The notes beneath the pieces were generated by a model. The model was not told the origin of the DNA, searched no databases, and saw nothing but the letters and a program-made list of their open reading frames with translations. The translations under genes were made by a program, and so were the position numbers. From Myxococcus sp046520405 (GTDB taxonomy: Bacteria > Myxococcota > Myxococcia > Myxococcales > Myxococcaceae), in the NCBI GenBank assembly GCA_046520405.1, contig JBKGHI010000005.1:1-64000 (forward strand): a stretch of DNA of 64,000 nucleotides, read 5' to 3'. Positions 25,510 through 33,866 of this stretch are shown here, one piece after another. Numbering within the stretch: the first letter of the stretch is position 1; each line of letters starts with the position of its first letter.

Positions 25510-28074
25510 CTATAGCCGTGGATCCACGGGCTCGCTCTCCAGGGCCAGGACGCCGAAGACACACTCGTGCACGCGGCGCAGGGGCTCGCCTCTCGCGAAT
25601 CGCTCCAGGCCTTCGACCCCGAGCGCGAACTCACGCAGCGCCAGGGAGCGCTTCGTGGACAGGCCTCGCCGACGCAGCCGCTCCAGGTTCGCGGGCGCGG
25701 TGTACTCCGGTCCGTAGATGATGCGCAGGTACTCCGGCCCGCGTGACTTGATGGCCGGCTGGAGCAACCCCTTGCGCCCACGCACCGCGAAGTCGAACGG
25801 CTTGACCACCATGCCCTCCCCGCCTCGCGCCGTGAGGTCCTCCCACCACCGCGCCCCCTCCGCCACCGCGGTGTCGTCCTCCAGGTCCACCATGCGGAAC
25901 GGCGTGGCCACCAGCAGCGCCGGGTCCACCTGACACACCCGGGCCAGCGTCTCCATGTGCCACACATGGTCCTTGTCCACGTGGGCCGCGCCCTCCGTCG
26001 CCAGCAGGTGGAACGGCGCGAACCGCACGTCGTCGAGCGACTGCACCGGCCAGCAGTAGCGCCGGTACGCATCCACATACCGCTCCACGCTCCGCGCCTT
26101 CTCACCGAACCGGGCGGCCAGTTCGCCCACCTCCACCCCACGCGCCGCCGCCTGACCGAGCACCGCCACCACGTCTCCCAGCGCCGCGCGCGAAGCCGCG
26201 CCCACCGAGGCATATTGGTCCCGCAGCAACTCCTGCGCCTTGAAGGACCAGGGCATCAGCTCCCCGTCCAGGCAGGCCCAGTCCGTCTGGTGCGCCTCCC
26301 AGAAGCCCGACGCGGTGAGCGCCGCGCGCACGCGCCCCAGGAACGCCGCCTCAAGCCCCTCGTCCGAGAAGAAGCGGCGGCCCGTGCGCGTGTAACACAC
26401 GCCCAGCTCCCCCGTCGTGACGCCGAAGCGCCGGAGCGCGGCCGCCTCGTCGCGGGCAATGACGACCACCGCGCGCGAGCCCATGTGCTTCTCCTCGCAC
26501 ACGACCTTCGCCACGCCCTCCTTGCGGTAGTAGGCGAAGGCTTCCGACGGATGTTCGAGGTAGCCCGGTGACTGGCTCGTCTCCGAAGGGGACATCGTCG
26601 GAGGCAGGTAGATGAGCCACTTCGGGTCGGTGGCGAACCGGCTCATCGCCTCCAGCGCCGCCGTGGCGTTCTCCTCGCGCACCGTCACGTTCTGGCTCAG
26701 CCGCGTCGTCACCACGCGCTTGCCCAGCACGTCCTCGATGTCCAACAGGTTGTCGTGGACCTGCTGCGCGCTCAGCCCGCTCTCCGAGGCGCCCGTGCTT
26801 CCCAGCGGCCGGATGGACTCCGCGTAGGCCCGCGCCGCGGGCACGGAGACCAGCTCACGCTCCGGATAACGCAGCGCCGTCAGCTTGCCGCCGTACACAC
26901 AACCGGTGTCCACGCAGAGCGTGTTGTTGAGCCAGTCCGCCTCCAGCACCGGCGTGTGGCCGTACACCACCGCCGCCTTGCCCCGGTACTCCGCGGCCCA
27001 GTTGAAGCGCACGGGCAGCCCGAACTCGTCTGTCTCGCCCGTCGTCTCGCCGTACAGGGCGAACTCGCGCACCCGGCCAGAGCCCCTCCCCTGCATGGAC
27101 GCCTTCATGCCCGCGTGCGCCACCACCAGCCGTCCGTCATCGAGGACGTAGTGCGAGACGAGCCCGTCGATGAAGTCCGTCACCGCCTTGTGGAACTCGG
27201 GCGGCTCGCGCTCGAGCTGCTCCAGCGACTGGGCCAGCCCGTGCGACACATTCACGTTCTTCCCGCGCAGCTTGCGCATCAGCTTCACTTCGTGGTTCCC
27301 CGGGACGCACAGCGCGCTGCCCGCCGCCACCATGCCCATCACCAGCCGGAGCACCCCGGGTGTGTCCGGTCCCCGGTCCACCAGGTCGCCCACGAAGATG
27401 GCCTTGCGGCCCTCGGGTGGGCGCACGTCGAACCCTGGCGAGCCGTCCTCGCGCGGACGCACCTCGTAGCCCAGCTTGCCCAGCAGCGCCTCCAGCTCCT
27501 CCCGGCAGCCGTGCACGTCGCCAATGATGTCGAAGGGCCCGTGCTCGTGCTTGCGGTTGTTCCACAGCGGCTGACGCACGAACTCGAGCGCATCCAGTAC
27601 CTCCGGCTTCAGCACGTGGACATGACGGAAGCCCTCCCGCTCCAGCCCCCGCAGGGAGCGGTGCAACTGCTGGAGCTGATTGCGAATCACGTGAGCGCCG
27701 AAGGCGCGGTCGGGCCGCTGGCGGTTGCGCTCCTGGCACGTCTTCTCAGGGACGTCGAGCACCACCGCCACCGGCAGCACGTGGAACTCGCGCGCGAGCT
27801 CCACCAGGGGCTTGCGCGCCTCCGGCTGCACGCTGGTCGCGTCGATGACCGTGAGCAGGCCCCGGGCGAGCCGCTTGGCCGCGACGAAGCGCAGCGTCTC
27901 GAACGCGTCCTTCGTGGCCTCCATGCTGGTTTCGTCATCGGAGACGATGCCCCGGTAGGCGTCCGACGACAGGACCTCGGTGGGCTTGAAGTGCCGGCGC
28001 GCGAAGGTGGACTTGCCCGCGCCGGAGGGCCCGATGAGCACCACCAGGGAGAGTTCAGGAATCGTGAGCTTCAT
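25510..28074 (-). CDS. pnkp: Polynucleotide kinase-phosphatase-ligase Pnkp (RNA repair)
   Basis: 854 residues, three enzyme modules. The 5'-kinase has P-loop GPSGAGKST at 15-23. The metallophosphatase has GDVHGC (185-190), GDLVDRG (from 229), GNHE (259-262) and a later GHTP. The adenylyltransferase/ligase has the nucleotidyl Lys in CEEKHMGSR (Lys529), LDGELMPW, EGMVVKP and IKSRG. With Hen1 it heals and seals RNAs cut by ribotoxins: 5' phosphorylation, 3'/2',3'-cyclic phosphate removal and ligation. Start ATG 28074 overlaps the hen1 stop (ATGA), giving translational coupling. Upstream in-frame sequence is shadow of hen1. Confidence 0.96.
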   Translation of the reverse strand: MKLTIPELSLVVLIGPSGAGKSTFARRHFKPTEVLSSDAYRGIVSDDETSMEATKDAFETLRFVAAKRLARGLLTVIDATSVQPEARKPLVELAREFHVLPVAVVLDVPEKTCQERNRQRPDRAFGAHVIRNQLQQLHRSLRGLEREGFRHVHVLKPEVLDALEFVRQPLWNNRKHEHGPFDIIGDVHGCREELEALLGKLGYEVRPREDGSPGFDVRPPEGRKAIFVGDLVDRGPDTPGVLRLVMGMVAAGSALCVPGNHEVKLMRKLRGKNVNVSHGLAQSLEQLEREPPEFHKAVTDFIDGLVSHYVLDDGRLVVAHAGMKASMQGRGSGRVREFALYGETTGETDEFGLPVRFNWAAEYRGKAAVVYGHTPVLEADWLNNTLCVDTGCVYGGKLTALRYPERELVSVPAARAYAESIRPLGSTGASESGLSAQQVHDNLLDIEDVLGKRVVTTRLSQNVTVREENATAALEAMSRFATDPKWLIYLPPTMSPSETSQSPGYLEHPSEAFAYYRKEGVAKVVCEEKHMGSRAVVVIARDEAAALRRFGVTTGELGVCYTRTGRRFFSDEGLEAAFLGRVRAALTASGFWEAHQTDWACLDGELMPWSFKAQELLRDQYASVGAASRAALGDVVAVLGQAAARGVEVGELAARFGEKARSVERYVDAYRRYCWPVQSLDDVRFAPFHLLATEGAAHVDKDHVWHMETLARVCQVDPALLVATPFRMVDLEDDTAVAEGARWWEDLTARGGEGMVVKPFDFAVRGRKGLLQPAIKSRGPEYLRIIYGPEYTAPANLERLRRRGLSTKRSLALREFALGVEGLERFARGEPLRRVHECVFGVLALESEPVDPRL

Positions 28075-29471
28075 CGCGCGAACACCGCCATCTGGGTCGG
28101 CGCACCGACGTCCGGGTCCAGGGGCCCCACGGGGAGGAAACGAACGCCGTAGCCGAAGCGCTCGCAGATGCCTTGGGCCCAGGCCTCGAACTCGGCCCGG
28201 GTCCACTCGAAGCGGTGGTCGCGGTGCCGGAAGGTGCCCGCGGGGAGCGACTCGAACCGCACGTTGTATTCGGCGTTGGGCGTGGTGAGCACCACCACGT
28301 TGGGCCGGGCGCACTCGAACAGGACGCGCTCGAAGGCCGCGAGGCGCGGCGGGTCCAGGTGCTCGATGACCTCGATGACGGAGGCGGCTTCGTACTCCGC
28401 CAGCCGCGCGTCCCGGTACATGAGGGAGCCATGGAGCAGGCGAATCCGGCGGCGCTGAAGCTCCGGCATCGTATCCAGGTGCAGCCGCTCCGAGGCGACC
28501 TCCAACGCGCGGAAGGACACGTCCATGCCGAGGATGTCGGTGAACTGCCGCTCCTTGAGCAGGGCCCGGAGCAGCTTGCCCTCGCCGCAGCCCAGGTCCA
28601 CCACACGCGTGGCGCCGCACCCCTTGAGGGCGGCGACCACCGCCAGGAGCCGCTGCTCATTGAGGATCAGCCGTGATTCGAGCGCCGCCTCCTCCTGGTT
28701 GCGCGCTTGTGCGCCCTCTTCCTGTTCGGGGGCCTCGTCTCCGGAGAGCCGCTCCAGCGCCTCCCGCGCCAGGCTCTTGCGGTGACGCAGGTAGCGCCGG
28801 GTGATGGCGTCCCGCTCCGGGTGCGCCGCCAGCCAGCCTTCACCGTGCCGCAGGAGCTTCTCCACCTCCTCGTCGCCCACCCAGTAGTGCTTGTCGTCGT
28901 CCAGCACGGGGATGAGCACGTAGAGGTGCGTGAGCAGCTCGCGCAGGCGCATGTGGGCCTCCAGCGTGACGGTGAAGTAGCGGCTTTGGCCCCAGTCCGG
29001 CACCGTCTCGTCCAGCGCGTGCCGGGTGGCGGTGACGGTGTAGCCCAGGGGCTCGAAGAGCTTGCGCAGGAAGGACTCGCCGCCGCGGCAGGGCAACACG
29101 GAGAGGCGGGCCACGAGTGGAATCGGCTGCCCGGCCAGCTCCGGCCGCTCCTTGCTGCTGCCGGACATCGCGTTGCGGAAGGTCCGCGCGAGCGCGACGC
29201 TGAGGAACGACGAGGCCACGTAGGGCCGGTCATTCACGTACTGGTCCAGCATTCCGCCTTCGCCCGAGGGCCCACTGCGTCCCCTGACGAGCCCGACGGG
29301 GTCGACCTCCAGCAGCAACGCCGCCGTGGTGCGCGCCTCCGTCGCCTCCGGATAGAAGACGTGTGCGTGTCCGAAGGACAGCTCGAAGGACTGTGGGCGG
29401 TGCGGGTTCTTGTGGAGCAGGTACCCGAGGTCGGTCGCGGGATGATGCGTCGTCGAGAGCGTCAGCAGCAT
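28071..29471 (-). CDS. hen1: 3'-terminal RNA ribose 2'-O-methyltransferase Hen1
   Basis: 466 residues, ATG 29471. The N-terminal half is the bacterial Hen1-specific domain that stimulates Pnkp ligation (begins MLLTLSTTHHPATDLGYLLHKNP). The C-terminal half is the SAM methyltransferase: VVDLGCGEGKLLRALL near residue 285, and the metal-binding EVIEHLDPPRL with the later His of HRDHRFEW. It methylates the 2'-OH at the break so the repaired RNA resists recutting. First gene of a two-gene operon with pnkp. Confidence 0.96.
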   Translation of the reverse strand: MLLTLSTTHHPATDLGYLLHKNPHRPQSFELSFGHAHVFYPEATEARTTAALLLEVDPVGLVRGRSGPSGEGGMLDQYVNDRPYVASSFLSVALARTFRNAMSGSSKERPELAGQPIPLVARLSVLPCRGGESFLRKLFEPLGYTVTATRHALDETVPDWGQSRYFTVTLEAHMRLRELLTHLYVLIPVLDDDKHYWVGDEEVEKLLRHGEGWLAAHPERDAITRRYLRHRKSLAREALERLSGDEAPEQEEGAQARNQEEAALESRLILNEQRLLAVVAALKGCGATRVVDLGCGEGKLLRALLKERQFTDILGMDVSFRALEVASERLHLDTMPELQRRRIRLLHGSLMYRDARLAEYEAASVIEVIEHLDPPRLAAFERVLFECARPNVVVLTTPNAEYNVRFESLPAGTFRHRDHRFEWTRAEFEAWAQGICERFGYGVRFLPVGPLDPDVGAPTQMAVFAR

Positions 29472-29606
29472 GGCCTTCCCAGCTTCGGTTCCGCGGCGTC
29501 AGGGTGACTCCCCATGGCGCGGAACAGTAGCGCGGTGAAGACCCGGGCAGCCGGGCGAGCCTGACAGCAGGGGCCCGCCCGGCCGTGAACAGCCAGGTCC
29601 CTTCAC

Positions 29607-29628
29607 GGCCCGCGAAACCACGCGGGCC
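29607..29628 (-). terminator. Hairpin terminator after the CHAP lipoprotein gene
   Basis: GGCCCGCG, six-base loop, CGCGGGCC: eight perfect pairs, 7 bases beyond the stop codon on the minus strand. Confidence 0.6.
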
Positions 29629-29634
29629 TGGGCG

Positions 29635-30192
29635 TTACATCGGGCCAGCGCAGCTCGCGGTGTGGACCGCGCGCGGGCACCAGTAGTTCGTGATGTTCAG
29701 GCCGGCCTTCGTCCCCGAGCGCGTGTTGCACGTGCGCGAGCCCCAGTTCGACTCATTCAGGGTGATGCGACGGGGGCTGACCGACGTGTTGACGTTCGCG
29801 ACGAACGCCGTGTGCCCGGCGGGGTTGGAGCCCAGGATCATCGCCACACAGCCCACGTGAGCGTGGTTGCTGTTGATGATGGCTCGCTTGTCCGCCCAGT
29901 CGAACAGCCCGTAGGGAAGCCCCGGCGCCCGACACCGGGCATACGCCACGCACTCGTCGTTACAGAACCCCGCGCAGGCCGCGGCGGAGGCCATGGCCGA
30001 GACTTCGCCCTCGTCGTGCTCGTGTCCTCCGTAGAGGGCCTCCTCATCAACGACGTGCTCCTGCGACGTTCCCGGGGAGGACTCCGACTCGGACGGCAGA
30101 GGCTCCACGTCCGTGCCGACGCCACAGCCAACGGCCGTGAGGGACAGGGTGAGGATGGACAACGAGACGAGCCGATTCTTGAGCTGGGACAT
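29635..30192 (-). CDS. CHAP-domain lipoprotein (cell-wall amidase/endopeptidase-like)
   Basis: 185 residues, ATG 30192 with AGGAG upstream. Signal peptide with lipobox TAVGC (Cys 23), then a Ser/Glu-rich linker. The CHAP catalytic set is visible: Cys in FCNDECVAYAR, His in AGHTAFVANV, and Asn/Glu in TLNESNWGS. CHAP enzymes cut peptidoglycan cross-links; here it would be anchored at the envelope. Monocistronic. Confidence 0.8.
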   Translation of the reverse strand: MSQLKNRLVSLSILTLSLTAVGCGVGTDVEPLPSESESSPGTSQEHVVDEEALYGGHEHDEGEVSAMASAAACAGFCNDECVAYARCRAPGLPYGLFDWADKRAIINSNHAHVGCVAMILGSNPAGHTAFVANVNTSVSPRRITLNESNWGSRTCNTRSGTKAGLNITNYWCPRAVHTASCAGPM

Positions 30193-30339
30193 GAAGTGAT
30201 GCTCCTGGAGGGAAAAGCGCTGCACGGAGCAAGGTACCAGCCCAACTCAAAATTAAGCCCAAAACCTGGAACTAACAGTTTAAGCAGAACGAACGACCGC
30301 TTCCAGGGCGGGTTGACCCCTTCTCTATTCTGGGAAATC

Positions 30340-30355
30340 CTCCCATGAATGGGAG
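30340..30355 (+). promoter_or_regulatory. Palindrome over the start codon of the XRE regulator gene
   Basis: CTCCCAT-GA-ATGGGAG, seven-base perfect arms with a two-base centre. The ATG start at 30349 lies in the right arm, replacing a usual ribosome-binding site. A TTGACC hexamer lies at 30313-30318. Suggests autoregulation by DNA binding, or a leaderless or occluded start. Confidence 0.5.
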
Positions 30356-30921
30356 ACACCGAAGCAGCAGCGAGCGACATCGATCAGCAGATCGCCCAGC
30401 GGCTCAGGGCCCTCCGCGCGGAGCGGCGCTGGTCCTTGGATGAGCTCGCCAGGCGCAGCCAGGTCAGCCGCGCCACCCTCTCCCGGCTGGAGAACGCCGA
30501 GGTCAGCGCCACGGCGACGGTCCTGGGCAAGCTCTGCGCGGCCTACGGCCTGCCCCTGTCGCGGCTGATGCACATGGTGGAGGCCGACTTCGTCCCGCTG
30601 GTCCGCCGCGACACGCAGCCCGTGTGGACGGACCCCAGCGTGGGCTTCACACGGCGCTCGGTATCACCACCGGCCCAGAGGCTGGTGGGTGAAGCGCTGG
30701 CGTGCGAACTCGCGCCCGGCGCGCACATCACCTACGACGAACCGCCCCGGCGCGGCCTGGAGCACCACCTGCTCCTGCTCGAAGGGCAGTTGGACATCAC
30801 CGTGGATGGGCAGACCCACACCCTCCAGCCAGGGGATTGCCTGCGCTACCAGCTCTTCGGCCCCAGCGCCTTCTCGACGCCCAAGCAGCGCGGGGCCCGG
30901 TACGTTCTCTTCCTCGTGTGA
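30349..30921 (+). CDS. XRE-family regulator with C-terminal cupin domain
   Basis: 190 residues, ATG 30349. Helix-turn-helix at residues 12-67 (IAQRLRALRAERRWSLDELARRSQVSRATLSRLENAEVSATATVL) and a cupin domain from about 115 with LEHHLLLLEGQLDITVDGQTHTLQPGDCLRYQLFG. This architecture senses a small ligand or metal through the cupin. It is followed after 6 bp by a GNAT gene, a frequent XRE-cupin/GNAT pairing, so the acetyltransferase is the likely target. Confidence 0.92.
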   Translation: MGDTEAAASDIDQQIAQRLRALRAERRWSLDELARRSQVSRATLSRLENAEVSATATVLGKLCAAYGLPLSRLMHMVEADFVPLVRRDTQPVWTDPSVGFTRRSVSPPAQRLVGEALACELAPGAHITYDEPPRRGLEHHLLLLEGQLDITVDGQTHTLQPGDCLRYQLFGPSAFSTPKQRGARYVLFLV

Positions 30922-30927
30922 GGCGAC

Positions 30928-31515
30928 ATGGCCCACGACACTCTCATGGATGTCTCGGCACTCTGCGCGGATGACGTTGCCCGCCATCTCCCCGAACTGG
31001 CCGCGCTGCTGCATGACTGCGTCAACGCGGGCGCCTGCGTCAGCTTCGTGCTGCCCTTCAGCCAGCAGACCAGTGAGTCCTTCTGGCGCCAGAAGGTGCT
31101 CCCCGCGGCACGAGCCGGTGGGCTCACCGTGCTGGTGGTGAAGCGCGCGGGCCGGATTGCCGGCTCGGTCCAGCTCGACTGCGACACGCCGCCCAATCAG
31201 CCCCACCGCGCGGAGGTGCGCAAGCTGCTGGTGCACCCGGACTTCCGCCGTCAGGGCATCGCTCGCGCATTGATGCTCGGGCTCGAACAGCACGCGCGTC
31301 AGCGAGGGCGCACGCTGGTGACACTGGACACACGCACCGGCGACAACGCCGAGCCGCTCTATGCCTCGCTCGGCTACCAGACGGTGGGCGTCATCCCGGA
31401 CTTCAGCTTCGACCCGACCGGGAGCCGGCTCGACGCCACCACCGTCATGTACAAGCGCCTGGCGCCCCACCCGCAGTCCCTGACGCGGATGCCCCGCGCG
31501 CAGCCGCCCCCCTGA
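30928..31515 (+). CDS. GNAT-family N-acetyltransferase
   Basis: 195 residues, ATG 30928. The acetyl-CoA site is clear: KLLVHPDFRRQGIARALMLGLEQHA (RxxGxA, motif A) near residues 92-115, then TLDTRTGDNAEPLYASLGYQTVGVIPDF (motif B). Acetylates an unknown amine, possibly an antibiotic or amino acid. Operon with the XRE-cupin regulator; its stop is followed by a terminator hairpin at 31529. Confidence 0.92.
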   Translation: MAHDTLMDVSALCADDVARHLPELAALLHDCVNAGACVSFVLPFSQQTSESFWRQKVLPAARAGGLTVLVVKRAGRIAGSVQLDCDTPPNQPHRAEVRKLLVHPDFRRQGIARALMLGLEQHARQRGRTLVTLDTRTGDNAEPLYASLGYQTVGVIPDFSFDPTGSRLDATTVMYKRLAPHPQSLTRMPRAQPPP

Positions 31516-31528
31516 ACTGCCTGCGGAA

Positions 31529-31559
31529 GGCCATGCCGGCGCAAGACACCGGCACGGCC
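31529..31559. terminator. Bidirectional terminator between GNAT and prolyl oligopeptidase genes
   Basis: GGCC-a-TGCCGG, loop of about nine bases, CCGGCA-c-GGCC, with one mismatch, between the two converging stop codons. Confidence 0.6.
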
Positions 31560-31567
31560 CCGGCCGC

Positions 31568-33655
31568 TCAGTCCATCAACTGCCGCGACAAGTAGACGTG
31601 ATGCAGCGCCCACCGGCGCGCGTTGAGCATCGGGTCCGAGTCGTTGGAGTGCCCGCCGTCCGTGTTCTCGTAATAGAGGTACGGCAGCCCCATGGCCTCC
31701 AGGCGCGCCGCGAACTTCCTCGCATGTCCCGGGTGGACGCGGTCATCCTTGGTGTTGGTGGTGATGTATGGCGCGGGGTAGCGCACGCCTTCACGGAGGT
31801 TCTGGTAGGCGGAGTACTTCGCGATGAACGCCGCGTCCCCGGGCACCTCCGGGTTGCCGTACTCGCCCACCCACGACGCACCCGCCGGCAGCTTGTGGTA
31901 GCGCATCATGTCGATGAGCGGGCTCTCGATGACGGCCGCGTTGAACAGGTCCGGGCGCTGCGTCATCGCCACGCTGGTGAGGACGCCGCCGTTGGACCGG
32001 CCGTAGATGCCCATGCGGCGCGGGGAGCTGACCTTCCTGCGCACCAGGTCCTCCATCACCGCCGCGAAGTCATCGAACGCGCGCTGCCGGTGCTCACGCA
32101 GGGCCGCCTGGTGCCAGCGAGGACCGAACTCGCCGCCGCCCCGGATGTTGGCGACGACGTAGGCCCCGCCGCGCTCCATCCACAACTTGCCCTCCTCCGG
32201 CAGGTAGACGGGCGGCTTGGACACCTGGAAGCCGCCATAGCCATACACCAGCGTCGGCAAGGTCCCGTCGAGCTTCCGCGCCTTGGGCCGCACCAGGAAG
32301 TACGGAATGCGCGTGCCGTCCTTCGACTTCGTCCAGAACTGGTCCACCTGGAGCTTCGACGCGTCGAAGCGCGCGGGCAGCGACTTCACCTTCTTCACCG
32401 TGCCCGCCTGCGCGTCCGCCAGCCACAGCGCCGTCGGCTCGAGAAAGCCCTGGGACTTCACGAAGAAGCGCTCATGGGATGACGACGTCGAGGCGATGGC
32501 GACCGAGGCATTCTTCGGCAGGGCCAGGCGCTTGCGGCTCCAACGCCCCTTCACCGGCGTGTAGACATCCAGCGCGCCCTTCACGTCCTCATAGAGGTTC
32601 ACCAGCACCCGGCCCCGCGTCGCATTCACCGACTCGATGGCCTGGCGCGCCCCCGGCTGGAACAGCAGCGTGGGCTTCGCCTTCGCCGGGTCCGCCTTCA
32701 GCGCGGCCAGCGGGTACGCCAGCAGCGCGCCCTGCTTGAAGCGGCCCCAGTCCTCCTCAATCGTGAAGACGACCTGCCCGTCCACGAAGGCCTGGAGCGA
32801 GGACTTCCGGGGGAACGGGAGCCGGACGGGCGCCGCGTCCCCCAGCAGGTAGTACTCTGACTCGAAGAAGGTCACCGCGCGGTTGACCACCACGCCTTGG
32901 AGCCCGCCCTCCGCGTCCCGCAGCGGGAAGGGAGACGCGGAGACGTCGGTGCGCTCACCCCGGAACGCCTCCTGCGCCTCCAACAGCGGCGTGCCACGCT
33001 TCCACCGTTTGAGCACGAAGGGGTAGCCCGACTCCGTGAGGGTGTCCCCGCCCCAGTCACGTCCCACCAGCAGCGTGTCCGCGTCCAGCCACGACGCGGA
33101 CAGCTTGCCCTCCGGCACCTGGAAGCCGCCGTCCACGAAGCCCTTCGCGGTGGCGTCGAACTCGCGCAGCTCGACGGCGTCCTTGCCGCCGTTCGACAGG
33201 GAGATGAGGCAGCGCTGGTCCGCGGGCGGCAGGCAGTTGCTGCCCTTCCAAATCCAGTTGGCCTTCTCCGCCTTCGCCAGCGCGTCCACGTCCAGCACCG
33301 TCTCCCACGGCGTCTGGGCGCTCGCGTAGCCCTCCAGCGGCGTGTGCCGCCAGATGCCCCGGGGGTTGCCCTTGTCCTGCCAGAAGTTGTCCACCCCGCC
33401 GGCCCGGAAGCGGGGGCTGGGGATGCGGTCGGTGGAGGTGAGCTGCTCCAGCGCCTGCGCGTGGAAGGCCTCGAAGCGAGGGTCCTTCTCCAGCACCTCG
33501 AGCGTGCGCGCGTTCTGGGCACGCACCCACTCAAGCGCCTTCTCTCCCTGGACCTCCTCGAGCCACAGGAAGGGGTCCTGTGTGTCCTCGGCCGCCATCC
33601 CCGAGGAGGTGGTGAGCAGCCCGGTCAGCAACGACGCCACGTACGCCCTTCTCAT
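31568..33655 (-). CDS. Prolyl oligopeptidase (S9A family), exported
   Basis: 695 residues, ATG 33655, with a signal peptide ending near GMAAED. The N-terminal segment DPFLWLEEVQGEKALEWVRAQN is the S9A hallmark, followed by the seven-bladed propeller. The C-terminal catalytic domain has YGYGGFQVS, the nucleophile in GIYGRSNGGVL, Asp in TKDDRVHPGHARKF and His in ENTDGGHSNDSDP. Cleaves after proline in peptides, probably for nutrient peptide digestion outside the cytoplasm; the family is well known from Myxococcus. Stands alone. Confidence 0.94.
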   Translation of the reverse strand: MRRAYVASLLTGLLTTSSGMAAEDTQDPFLWLEEVQGEKALEWVRAQNARTLEVLEKDPRFEAFHAQALEQLTSTDRIPSPRFRAGGVDNFWQDKGNPRGIWRHTPLEGYASAQTPWETVLDVDALAKAEKANWIWKGSNCLPPADQRCLISLSNGGKDAVELREFDATAKGFVDGGFQVPEGKLSASWLDADTLLVGRDWGGDTLTESGYPFVLKRWKRGTPLLEAQEAFRGERTDVSASPFPLRDAEGGLQGVVVNRAVTFFESEYYLLGDAAPVRLPFPRKSSLQAFVDGQVVFTIEEDWGRFKQGALLAYPLAALKADPAKAKPTLLFQPGARQAIESVNATRGRVLVNLYEDVKGALDVYTPVKGRWSRKRLALPKNASVAIASTSSSHERFFVKSQGFLEPTALWLADAQAGTVKKVKSLPARFDASKLQVDQFWTKSKDGTRIPYFLVRPKARKLDGTLPTLVYGYGGFQVSKPPVYLPEEGKLWMERGGAYVVANIRGGGEFGPRWHQAALREHRQRAFDDFAAVMEDLVRRKVSSPRRMGIYGRSNGGVLTSVAMTQRPDLFNAAVIESPLIDMMRYHKLPAGASWVGEYGNPEVPGDAAFIAKYSAYQNLREGVRYPAPYITTNTKDDRVHPGHARKFAARLEAMGLPYLYYENTDGGHSNDSDPMLNARRWALHHVYLSRQLMD

Positions 33656-33866
33656 GTCCTCATCTCCCGATGCCCAAGGTGGCCCACCAACAGGCCGAGC
33701 CCCCTCCCATTCCCCCGACCATAACGTCTGTGCCTGGGGTGCCATGCGAGCGCCCGCCACGAGCGTGTCGCATCGGGACTGGCGGTGATGGCCCACGAGG
33801 GAGTATGGGTCCGCCACGCACGTCCTCCGGGGTGGCCGGCTCCGCGCGCGATGACATCAGGAGTGG

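Noticed and set aside
26755..28152. A 465-codon plus-strand open frame antisense to pnkp
   Set aside because: Low-complexity His/Arg/Leu-rich translation; Pnkp motifs on the minus strand are complete.
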